A stretch of DNA of 64,000 nt, taken from NCBI GenBank assembly GCA_026874595.1, contig CM049306.1, positions 55,985,519-56,049,518 on the forward strand. Direction: 5' to 3'. Under the pieces are notes generated by a model. It did no database searches. It had not been told where the DNA came from and worked only from the letters and a program-made list of their open reading frames with translations. Source of the DNA: Sipunculus nudus. Its lineage: Eukaryota > Annelida > Sipuncula > Golfingiida > Sipunculidae. A program made the position numbers and the translations under genes. The first letter of the stretch is position 1. Each line of letters starts with the position of its first letter. Shown here piece by piece: positions 48,928 to 59,812 of this stretch.

Positions 48928-51900
48928 GCTGAAGGTAGCATGGACTTATTTTGTTTTCCAGATATTAGGGTCTTTCCTATTGAAAATATGCCAGAGGCCG
49001 ACAATTTTCTGGACACTGTACACCTAACCGAGCTTATGAATAGGTTTGAGACCGAAAGGAAGACATTTGCAGCATTATATGGCAAGTATACTGACCCTAT
49101 ATTGACATATGCGCTGAATGTAACCATATATAAACATACAGTGTTATTTGAAACCTTTGTCGCGAAGACATAAATTTCATGATATAATTACTAATTATTA
49201 TAAACCGCCTTTAATCAATGAAGCAAGAGATAAGAGTTAACGATGGATTAAATGATAAATTAAGCAGGAATAAATATCAGGATGTTTATGTTCTTCCATA
49301 TTTCCATAACTAAGTCAACTGCATATCTATTAAATAAATATAGTCTACTGTGAGTTATATTTTACAGTCATTTTATAATCGATTATTCCTTAACTGCCAT
49401 AAAATTCATTTTTTTACACAGTTCATTAAATTGGTATTTTTTACATTGATTAACAATAACAGTTCCCATTCTTGTCGGACAATTAAATAATCAGTGACCT
49501 TCTCTGGCAGCTGTTGATATGTTGATGTTTGGCGGCTGTCCCAATGAAATATGACCTAATTATATCTTTGTTTCAATGTGTTTACACAGGCATCCATGGA
49601 GCAGGAAAAACACAGTTGGCCTACCGTTTCGGGGAAGTTCTCCAAGAAAAAGGCGACCTGCAGGTTAAGTGGATATTTAATGCAGCGTCTGAGGAAACCC
49701 TGTACGAGAGTATACAAGAACTGTTGAAAGAACTGAAGAAAAACGAAAGTTCTGGAGTGAAAATAAACTCACTTGTTGCAAAATTACTTTCATCTCTTCG
49801 GGAATATCCACGTTCTTACTTAGTGTTTGATGACGTTGTGAGCGCGACCAAAAAGTATGTGGAGCAGTTTAAGTCGGGACTTAAACAAATCAAGATAGTG
49901 ACCACAACAAATAATGCAAATCTTTATGCAACTCAGGATGCGATTGAAGTACTGGGATTTACCGATGATGAAATTTTGAACTTTCTCAGAGAAGATGGTG
50001 CTTTATCCGAGGAAAGTGATGAAGCACTCCTCCACCTTGGACATACCCTCGATAAATCACCTTTAGGGTTACGTATTGCTAAAGCTTACATCGGGAACTA
50101 TTACTACACCATTAAAGACTACTTAGAACGTTTTGCAGAAGACGAAGAAAGCTCTACCATGAGCATAGAACACGAGATTGAAGACGAAATAACAGACTAC
50201 ATCGGTAGTTATAACAGAAACTGTTCATTTTTGAAAGCATTGACTCTTTCTATTGATAGAATCAAAGCAAACATAAAAGACGAACACCTCTTTCAAGTGT
50301 TTGAATTGTTCGCCTACTTTGACCCAAAGTATATCCCTTATAATCTTTTAGTTGAGGCATACATCAAAGGCAATAAAAATATTAATGCCGGAAAAGCTGA
50401 CTCAAAGATAAGGATTTTGCTGAAGCACCTGAATGATGCGTCGATCTCCGTCGGAGGAAGGAAAAAATTGACAGTAAATGATCCTGAAGGGTCACTGAGC
50501 ATCCACAGTGGAGTCCAGGTAGCCATGAGGTGGCGCTGGGATGTCTCCGAAAAGATGCAGGTACTTCAGAGGCTAGTGAGGCTGCTGTTTCCATATCTCC
50601 GTCGACACATTGTTTACCAATCTGATTTCATGTACAATGACCGTCTCACATCTGTCATGGCACCGGAGCTGAAGAAATGCCTACGAAGGCAACCCAAAGT
50701 TGACACTTCGGACACCGAGTACGCTCTGATGCTCATACACGTGCTGGATGCCATGGCGATGACCCTGTTGTATCAAGGTCACTGTGGTGAGGACCAAGCT
50801 GAGTGGTTCGCTGAGGAAGCGCGTAAATACTGCAGTGACTTACTTGGTATTAATACAGATATGCTGGACGAACCAGACACTCACAGACGCAGACCTAACC
50901 AACAGGTGTCAGTGGAAAGCACGAGGGCAGCACAGATACTCGAGAAAATTGAAACGGCGATAACCTCACGTAACCTGGATGTGAGCTTCATTGAACGACT
51001 CAATTCTTTAAAGAGATACACAGAGCAAGACTATGGAGAGGTTTGGAGAAGAAAACTTCAAACGTTGCCACTATTGGGATCCAAGATTGACTCGCAGGTG
51101 CGAGAAGTGCTTCAGAAACACAGAATTTTCCTTAAACGTAACGATTTGCCAAAGATGTACCTGGCAGAACTCTTCATGAGTGTAATGTACACAGTCGGTC
51201 GTACTCTTGTTTACAGAATCCGAAAGAGGGATGCTCCGCCCAAATCAACGGGACATTACTATGAGTTACTGCTTGTAGCCTGGCACATGGGGTGCCAGAT
51301 GACTAGAGAAACCGGTATAGACTTCATGTACACAGATCGTATTAAAATCAAAGGGCTGCACAGTCTTGATATTGCAGGAATAATTCCGGACGAAAACAGG
51401 AAACACGTTCTGGAGCAGGTTATCACCAAGAGCATCGAGATAGCAAAACAAGAAAAGGCGTTTTATGAATTCGGTGCACTTTTCCGTTTCAAAGGATATA
51501 CCAATTGTAGTTTTACGTTATACAGCTACAGACAAGCCATTGACGGATACATCAAACTGCTTGGGGTTGTAGACGAAATGGAGAAAGAGAAGATCTTTAC
51601 CCAAGCCAGGATACTTTTGAGCGCAGTGAATGATCTTTTAAAGAAAGAAAAGGAGGAGTTCTTGTGCAGAGGCACCGTGCTTAGCAAGGCAGGGGCGCTG
51701 CTTTCACTTGGACGCAAGGACGAAGATCTAGACCAGGCCTGGGAGTACTATGTTGCCGCGATGGAAACTGAGAAACACAATGATAAGTGGAATTACTCTT
51801 TGGTTGAAGGTTTGAAAGGTCTCACTAAACTCGTGTTGAGGCAAGGGAGGGAGGGGTGGAAAGATGCTGCGCTGGGTTATATTCAGGAATACGTGAAAAC

Positions 51901-51988
51901 GCTGAGTAAAAGGGATGATGCACTCGAAGAACTGAGCAGCATTGAAGACCTGCGCTGTAAACTGCTTGGCACAGAAAAGGAGAGTTGA
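47340..51988 (+). CDS. CARD-CARD-NB-ARC STAND ATPase with C-terminal helical repeats, 1058 aa
   Basis: Three coding exons: 47340-47997 (donor GTGAGT), 48962-49081 (GC donor GCAAGT) and 49590-51988 (TGA). All junctions are phase 1 and together give 1058 residues. CARD1 is at about 16-100 and CARD2 at about 112-199. A linker exon covers about 220-259. The NB-ARC follows: Walker A GIHGAGKT at 260-267, Walker B YLVFDD with D340 and D341, a KIVTTT sensor at about 352-356, SPLGLRIAKAY (GLPLA-type) at about 406-416, and a winged-helix IHSGVQ motif at 574-579. The rest (about 600-1058) is helix-rich and could be TPR-like, which I infer from pattern only. The start lies in a good context (ACCATGG). 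By family, such proteins assemble on a signal and recruit CARD caspases or adaptors. It has no WD40 repeats, unlike vertebrate Apaf-1. Confidence 0.88.
48026..48290. mobile_element. Possible hAT-like MITE in intron 1 of the NB-ARC gene
   Basis: It starts CAGGGGCGGGTACAGGA and ends AAATCAGCCCCTA, imperfect inverted ends, with a poly-C run at about 48247-48266 near the right side. No clear 8-bp target duplication is seen. It begins 29 bp after the exon-1 donor, and unspliced translation would read into it. Confidence 0.4.
48624..48659. repeat. (CT)n microsatellite
   Basis: About 18 CT units in intron 1 of the NB-ARC gene. Confidence 0.95.
48851..48926. repeat. (TA)n microsatellite next to exon 2 acceptor
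   Basis: A TA run with one TTTA interruption ends only about 35 bases before the AG acceptor of the linker exon at 48962, where a branch point would be expected. Confidence 0.9.
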
Positions 51989-52873
51989 ACAGAATGGAAT
52001 TCAGGAGCACTCCAATATTTGTGTGCTTCAAGAGTGATATCAGGGGACATTCATCATTTTAGGAAATCGAAAAAGACTATCACCACTTTTAGTGGGAAAA
52101 AATGAGCACTTTTTAGGTGGACTTTGGTAGATGATTCAAACTGATGCATAGAATTTGATTGGTAATCTACGAGAGAGAAAAATAGGATGTTCAAAGTGCT
52201 CGGTGTAGCCGGGTAGTGTGAGAGAGTTGAAACTTAAACAAGAGCTGGATCTAAACTGGACAGTTTCATATATTTATTCATTATTTTTTTACTCTTTATA
52301 GTGAAATATTTAGATAGAACTGGACAAGGTTGAATAAGTAACACTGAAAACTCTGTCTGATAAATACGTGAACACTAAACGGCTCAGTGTAAAACCCAAG
52401 TTTATCCTTTACCATCATCATATCATGGAGGAACCAAACGAAGTCTCAATGTTGTCTGTAAAAAAATGATATAAGTAGTGACTGCAGAATGTGTATGATG
52501 CATATAATTTATGTTACGAATGTCTGTTTAACGTGGAAAGGCACATTCCTAAAGAATCATTTACAAAGTTAGTATAAGGTATCATTGACGGGCACAAGTA
52601 CAGGCAACTTTTCAGTATGTAGTATCGTATACCTATTTATTTATTATTCTTAGAACTAGTCCTTCTACGGTATACTTTACAGTACTGTAGGTAAAGGCTT
52701 ATCAAGTAGTTAACAAGAAATGTTTAAATATACTCACACGTGATTTGTACACATGTTTCGGACGCTCTTAAGTGTATAGATCTGTTTAAATTAATATCAG
52801 GCTGTTTATTACGATCTTGCTATAAATGACACATTTGTGCTAGATCTCATAATACATGTATTTTCCTTGATGC

Positions 52874-52879
52874 AATAAA
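52874..52879 (+). promoter_or_regulatory. Candidate poly(A) signal of NB-ARC gene
   Basis: AATAAA in the context GATGCAATAAATGAAA, about 890 bases after the stop, followed by a T-rich stretch. The intervening 3' UTR is non-coding. Confidence 0.5.
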
Positions 52880-52899
52880 TGAAAATATTTCCTTTTTGG

Positions 52900-54689
52900 G
52901 TTTTTTTTACTGAAATACAGCTCATCTGTGTATGTATAACGGTAACTTATTTATAACAGGAAAATTTTCCCAGTCGTTATTCTATATATAGAAGTAAATT
53001 GTTAGCCGAGATCTTGCAGTGTCTATTCTCCAATCATTTAAGTGGAGTCCGTCTTCTAGAGGAGAGAGTTACATCTCCCTCGGATTACTTCCGTATCGCA
53101 CCCGCACCAACTTAACCAAACTTTCACAGGTTAAATTTTCCAAGTTTCTCGAACCGGCTTAGGGGGCTGCCATTTTGCCATACACTAAACCCCCGGATGC
53201 CACAGGTAAATATTACAAGCATTGTACATAATAATAAAATGTATATAAGCTGTACAGCGCCTGAATCTAAGTGAAAATATGAATATTTATAATAAGATTT
53301 AAATTATGGTAAAAAAAGGCACAAAAGACTTTAAGTTGACCGTATTATTACATCACCTCGATGTTTAATCGGTTTGGCTATTCGAAACATACCACTACAC
53401 AAATGGACACTGCCGCCCGTGAGACATGTTAATTTGCTGTCTTCAAAAATTTTTTTGGTCAATTATTTCATGAGAAATTTGATTGCAAATGATATGCTTT
53501 GGTAAAACTTGATCTGGAATGTTTTAGCTCAGCTGACGTTCGGTCATGCTTATGCTAATGCAATGCTGATGTATGCGCCTGCACTATAAATAGTGTGACC
53601 GATACAATAGTAACCATTTCAAATTGCAAGTTGCACATATATGAACTGCAACCGGGAGGTGCTGCCCCCTCGCCGGGGAACACCGTACTGTTGTATCAAC
53701 AACGGATTTGAGACTTGCTTGACAACCACACGTGGACTAGTCATATGTTTAGTTTATTTGTGCTACGTGTTGTATTAAAGATTCCTCTGGTGACATGAAG
53801 ATGAACTAAACTTTACAAAGCTGATTCTGCAAGAAACCGATGTTACATGAGGAATGGAAATTTTGTCTCATAATGAACGTGTGACGTCATTAATTGACAG
53901 GTACGTCATAGGACGGCTGACTGACCATAGTATAACGCTGCTCATGACAGTGGAACTAGAGTCCTCCTTGACACCTGAGATTCATTCGTACAATGTAAAT
54001 GGGCCAATCTTTTTTTAAGTAGCGTGGTTGACACGAATACCATTGTTGATACTGTTATGTTTGCTACGGAGTTTTCTTTCTGTTCACTATGTTGTCTGTT
54101 TATGAACGTCACATGATACACCTGTAGGTAATTGAATGACACTCTTTGACATCCAAGACCCAGTGTGTTTTTATGACCATGTCTTTTAAACCTTGTATTC
54201 TTGTATTATTTTAAAGTTTTTGAAAACCTGATGTGGGAGTGACACCCTAGCACAGCGCATTAACGATTAAACAGTAAATATAAGTGCATTTTAAGAGTTT
54301 CTTGACTCGTTTCAGTGATCCAACGGAATATTTTATAACGTGAGTTGGAAAAAAAAACAATGTGCCATGTTTGTTTTTCTTTTCTTAAGCTTTATATTGA
54401 GATTGATATGAATTGCTAAGAAAATGGGGAGATTACATATACTTACTACATGGATGTTAAATATAGATATTGAAAGAGCTGATGTCACTTGTACAATCAA
54501 TGAGTGTATGACGTCATTTGTTGCCACTACAACTGCTCACGGCAGTTTAACAACATTGTTTAAGTAATGTGTAACCTTGTCAATATTGAATTTAGTCTGT
54601 ACAACGTAAATAGCATGGGCTTTGTAAAACCCAAGCTTTCTATACACTATTAATGAGTATATTCGCTTCGACAGCCTGTACATTATGTG

Positions 54690-54748
<59 letters not shown>

Positions 54749-55390
54749 CTCTTTTCAAATGGCGGTTTGTGTGTGTGTGGCTTGGCCAGATCCATTGAAA
54801 TAATCCTAATGAATCATACTGCATAATTATATTACCTTTACATGTGAATTCCTGATCGTTTACTTTACCATCCTTCAGCAGACGTTTCTTCTCAAACCTT
54901 TTCCAGTCAGTATAGTCGCGGAACGACTAGGTTGGTCTAGCTAAAGTACACTTAGAAAAGCAAAACCATACAGAAAATTAGCACGAAATTCAATCTGTAG
55001 TAAGACTTGATAAATAAATTAATCGTTTGTTAGCAAACAGAAAGATTATTTTAAGACTGACAAATGTCTCAGCAAAAATATGTTCCCTTGATTTTCATCA
55101 TATATACTTTAGATAATCCTTTCTTAGTGCAAACTTTGAACAATTTTGGTTATCACGTTATTAAAAAATGTAACCTGCAAAGGCCTTTATATGATGATAG
55201 TCAGCTGAGCGTCCTGAAATATGTTAAGAGGTCAGTGCGCGAAATTTACTTGTAATTACATATTTCTGATGTCTACTGTCTTTTTAGGTGAAGACCATAT
55301 TTTTGGTAACCGCGCCACGCATACACGTGTCTTATCCAGCTTCCCAGTGCCCGGATGTCATGCATGTTTGAAAATTTATCTTAGATTTGA
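52900..55390. other. Intergenic stretch before the E2-like gene
   Basis: No gene supported. It has a dispersed fragment at 53080-53215 related to 42540-42655, a TAGCTCAGCTGAC fragment near 53525, and a (TA)n tract at about 54693-54747. A 63-codon ORF at 55064-55255 lacks recognisable features. Confidence 0.5.
54693..54747. repeat. (TA)n microsatellite
   Basis: A pure dinucleotide run of about 55 bp. Confidence 0.95.
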
Positions 55391-55396
55391 CCTCTA

Positions 55397-55849
55397 ATGG
55401 CCGTTAAGAGACTTCAGAAGGAATGGAACACCATGTGCCGTGACCCGGATCTGACGTCATACTACTACTCCACTGGACCGGTAGAGGGCGACTGGTTCCA
55501 CTGGGAAGGTCACGTGGTTGGACCTAACGCCACGGCGTATGAAGGAGGTACCTTCGCTGTGGACATCAGACTCCCCGGTGCTTACCCACTTAAACCACCA
55601 AAATGTATCGTAACCACCAGAATTCACCACCCGAACATTAGTGAAAGAGGGAATTTGAATCTTGATATTTTACATAACAATTGGTCTCCGGCTCTGACAA
55701 TCGCCAAATTACTACTCAGTATTCATTATCTGCTCTGTGACCCAAACTTTGAGGACCCATTGGTCCCGTCTCTCGCCATGCAGTACAAGAAAAATCCTAT
55801 ACAATATGATATAATGGTGAGGGAGTTTACAAAGTCACATGCCATGTGA
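55397..55849 (+). CDS. UBE2D-like E2 pseudoenzyme, catalytic Cys replaced by Asn, 150 aa
   Basis: An intact intronless frame; an in-frame TGA at 55388-55390 lies just before the ATG. The whole protein is one UBC fold close to the UBE2D family, which is about 147 aa: MAVKRLQKEW start, GPVEGDWFHWEG, YPLKPPK at 63-69, HPN at 78-80, WSPALTI at 96-102, and a C-terminus like the family's kyAM end (SHAM). The active-site stretch reads GNLNLDIL, so the catalytic Cys is N88 (codon AAT). The HPN Asn and the following LDIL are kept. Loss of Cys rules out a thioester, so it may act like UEV proteins, as a ubiquitin or RING binding partner. Being intronless suggests a retrocopy; no poly-A tail or target duplication was seen. 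A decaying retrogene is the alternative, but 150 open codons and a conserved fold argue against a simple relic. Confidence 0.85.
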   Translation: MAVKRLQKEWNTMCRDPDLTSYYYSTGPVEGDWFHWEGHVVGPNATAYEGGTFAVDIRLPGAYPLKPPKCIVTTRIHHPNISERGNLNLDILHNNWSPALTIAKLLLSIHYLLCDPNFEDPLVPSLAMQYKKNPIQYDIMVREFTKSHAM

Positions 55850-55960
55850 CATTAGAAACAGTTAGGAAAACGATAAGGTTATTACCTTGACATTGTAGAT
55901 TTATTGCAACGTTTAATTGTATTACCCCGCTTGCAACCTTAGACACCACTACCCTTCCTC

Positions 55961-55992
<32 letters not shown>

Positions 55993-56285
55993 GTGAAACT
56001 TCCATAAATATGCTTCAGTAGTTTTATTTTACATAAAACAAACAGTTTCCCCCGATACATGTGACGTGTTACATCACCCTACTCTGAAATAGTCCATGAT
56101 ATGTTTTGTATGCTGTATAGTCCTATCGAGGAGAAAATAATACTGCCAATATTTCTTTTATCATCCGAACACATCATTTTCCCGAAACAGCTCGTGAGAC
56201 TGCCATTTTGTAAATATACTAAATCTATAGATGTCACATGTCGAAGCAATGGGTATACCGACTGTCATTTAAAAGAAATTAATTG

Positions 56286-56291
56286 AATAAA
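56286..56291 (+). promoter_or_regulatory. Candidate poly(A) signal downstream of E2-like gene
   Basis: AATAAA, 437 bases after the stop codon, in TTGAATAAAGTATAAA. The stretch between contains a poly-C/(CA)n tract (55962-55994). Confidence 0.4.
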
Positions 56292-59264
56292 GTATAAAAA
56301 ATATTGTCATGATTTTATTTGACATGAAGTTTCTACTGAATCTTATATTGATGGCAACAGCAAATCATCTGGTGTGCCATCCGTAGTTTATATACATAAA
56401 ATAAATTTCAGCATGTAAATTATAAAGGAACATACAACATGAACTTAAAATGTGTTTAGGTTCTTTGCATACATGAGCCCTATAACACTAAAATTGAGTA
56501 ATGAAGTCTCATTTTGGAGTTTAAAATTAAGGTCTAACAGTGCACAATTAATTTTATTTCTAAACAAAAATATACAACTAAGCTAAGGTAACATTTTCGT
56601 TTATTATTTTGATAACTAATGAAACTACCTTGAATTTAATAATTCAGCCTTCCGATTTTTTGTCAGTCTTTTCTCTTCACAGCTCTACAGATCAGTAGCT
56701 TAATATGTTATATATATAAATATAAATATATATATTGTATTCGATGACGACCTAAGTCCGTGGCAATAAATAGGCATTTATACGCATCCATAACCATTTT
56801 TTATTATATCTAATAATTTATAATCTAATAAGTTACAGTCTGCATCTTGTTTTGTACCTCGAATGGAGCAGTAGATAAACATACCCGGGCATCCCTCCTT
56901 AACTACAAAATCTGTTAATTGTTGCTGGTTGTTATTGATACATTTATGAAAAAGGCAATTAAGGCATTTATCCTGTTGAAAAAAATGATTTTATATATTT
57001 ACTGAAAAGACTTCTTTTAATGAAAATATGAAGAAAATTTGAACAGAACGTTTTTGTGAATCAGATTTCTTCACTCATCACGTTCACGTTAAATAAGTTA
57101 GTATTTACTGAGAATGTAAAACGTGAACAGGTACTGATAGGGGAAAACCTATAGTTCAGAAATGAATGATATATAAAGAAAACACATAAACAAAGTGAAA
57201 ACTAGAAAGCGATAAAAATGAGCAGCAATCAAGACATTGTGAACTTTTAAAAGATGTTAAAACCTTAACTTCCAAATGAAGATCACTCATATTGAAAATG
57301 CAATAAAAAGGCAACACTGTAATTAATGATTATTACAGCAATTGTACTAACTTGCATAAACAAAGGGATTATAAAAGTTAATGGCCCAAATGAAATCCGC
57401 GTGTGTGATTTTTTTGTGTGCATGATTCTGTACCTTGTAAAGAAACCAGTCGCCTTTATTTACATTACTTCTCTGCCAAAAACTCAGAATATTTGATACT
57501 ATATACAATTAAAAATGATGTAATCTCCGCTATATCTCATTCATGTCAAACTAAGCCTTCAGTTGTCAAAGGTTTATATGATTATTGTTAATATATTGTT
57601 ATGTCCGCTTTTCGGATTATATATAAAAGGGAAACACTAAAAACAAAATTTCTATCATCAAATGCAAATGAAGATTTGACACCTGTAACATATTGTTATC
57701 CCTAAGGAAAATAACAAAAAAAAATCATACCTATGGTAAACAGAATCATAGCTGTCGCGTTAACAATGAATATAAACAGACTGACAGACTGCTTTACATA
57801 CATATCTATGGAAAAGCAGAGTATGATATTTTTACACGCAAAACACAAAGGAAATGGAAATTAAGAACCTCCGTTTCTCCTTCATTGGTAAGAAACGCCT
57901 TTGAAATATAATATAATTGCTATAATATGTACCCTAGTTCTTTGAGAATGGCATAATTAAAATCTCCATACTCATAACCTATAATAACTGATATCAAGAT
58001 CATTGAAATCGGACCACTTTTACAAAAGTTTCATCAAAATGCTTATGAAATGGAGGCAAATGGAAGCCAACTTGAAAAATGGCGGCCAATTTGGATTTTT
58101 GACTCCTAACTTTTTTTTTTGAAGGGGTCTTAAACGAACAAACATGCAAAATTAGGTGCCTGTATCACCAACTGATTATCATGGCCATATTTGCACCTCT
58201 CTGCTTGACTATACAGGCAAGTGAATTACTTTTGGATTTTGTCCGCCTCTAGGGCATTCCGCTTGCCTTCAAAACAATGGCTTTTTTGTGAATCAAGACT
58301 CGAGGTTGCCAGTTCCTTGAATATATATGCCAGCTTGTACCAGGTGAAAAACCTGAACAGCGGTCGACGAAATAAAATCAAATACACGGTAGTACAATTA
58401 CTGTTCCATTGATCGGAATATAGTGTTATTAGGGCTAGACAAATTTGGATGTATGTGTATGTGTATGTGTATGTTTGTGCGCATTTTGTGTGTAAGGAGC
58501 ACTTATGTGGTCACGCTCTACGCGCTAAAGGAGTACAACGTCAAAGACTATATACATGTATATATAATATCATAAGTTAGATCAACGCCTATCAAAGAGG
58601 GTGAGATCACTTATCTAAAAAATAGCTGCTAAATTATTCCATAATTACATCATTATAATGGAGACGCACCCCTGATTGGTTTTATATTGTTTCACTCATG
58701 AAAGATGAAACAGAAGTATGATAATTTCGACGATTTTATGTGTAATGAAGCTATCGCTTTAGGTTTTAGGAAGATGCAGTCACGCCTAGATTTTAGTTTT
58801 TTTTCACTGTTGAACAAATAATGTGACTAATGTCTTTAAAAACTGACTGAGATTACCCCTATATAAACCATGAAGAAATTATAATCCATATAAAAATACA
58901 GGTAAAATCAAATGACCGAAAATAGTTAACAGGTCAAGCGCGCCTTGAAAAATTGACATAAGTCAAGTTTGAAATTCATGTAAATCCAAACTGGAGTTAT
59001 CATCTGGAAACAAATTTGTGGATTATCGAACGGACAGGGCAAATATAATATAGGGCATCCAGCCATCCATTTATTGTCAATAAACACACCAGGTTTCGGG
59101 AAACTAGGTGAAACCACAGCTTAGAAACTGACATGATTGCTGTAATTCTGAGGTCTAAAGATAGGGAAAATCTTTAAAAAACTAATAAAAAAATTCCGGA
59201 AACTGACTAAACTAGCCAAGGTCAATATTCAAGGCAAGATTCATGACAATCCATGCATTAATCA

Positions 59265-59510
59265 TAAAAATACTGGGGTTTTTGTATCTTTTTTTTAAAT
59301 TATTCTTGGGGATACTTACTAGCAAAATAGCTTGGAGAATATATGTCGCAGTGACCTAATATCAGGTTTCCAAGGAGATGTTTATTGACCTCAATGGATG
59401 TTCACTTAGAAGCTTCTAGGGCCGGTGATTATGATTTCTGCCTTGCTAACGGACGGACGACGGGCAAAGCGCCATACCTATATGACTTTCAGTCAGCTGA
59501 GCTAAAGAAT
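59265..59510. repeat. Partial copy of the 330-bp repeat
   Basis: It shares ATACTGGGGTTTTTGTATC, GGATACTTA, GTGACCTAAT, AGGTTTCCAAGGAGAT and GGTGATTATGATTT with the 6.4-7.9 kb array. It ends in the same GACGGACG..CTTTCAGTCAGCTGAGCTAA tail. Confidence 0.7.
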
Positions 59511-59627
59511 CTTAATTTAAATCAATTTATTTTGAGTTTGTTAATTATGATTTACCCCAAGTTCTTAGAAATATAATATAAATTTTTACAGAGATTGTGT
59601 AACTAGTTTTTCAAATTAAAAAAAAAG

Positions 59628-59812
59628 CACTCTCCGTAGTTTGGGAGGTAGCGCTTGCGGTAGTCTGCAGAGGTTGAGGAAATCGGTGGACCCGGAGAAA
59701 ACCCCGACCTTATAAATGGGCCTCAACAACCCACTCTCATAACTATACACCGGGAATTGAACCCGGGTCGCCAGTGGAAAGCGTTTTACCACTCGAGTGT
59801 CCAGACCCTCTA
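59628..59812 (-). mobile_element. tRNA-derived SINE-like element
   Basis: On the minus strand, GGTTCAATTCC at 59763-59753 is a perfect pol III B-box form. About 40 bases 5' of it lies an A-box-like CTCGAGTGGTAAAACGC. Downstream is a GGGTTTTCTCCGGGT core of a kind often seen in invertebrate SINEs. It lacks a foldable anticodon arm I could support, so it is not a tRNA gene. Confidence 0.55.

Noticed and set aside
49529-49589. ATG at 49529 as the start of the ATPase protein
   Set aside because: The 20 codons before the P-loop lie upstream of a good acceptor (TTTACACAG), and the frame joins two upstream exons in phase 1.
55064-55255. 63-codon ORF before the E2-like gene
   Set aside because: AT-rich, no motif, and separated from the E2 frame by stops without clear splice sites.
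59628-59812. A true tRNA gene
   Set aside because: The B box is good, but no foldable acceptor and anticodon arms were seen; a SINE fits better.
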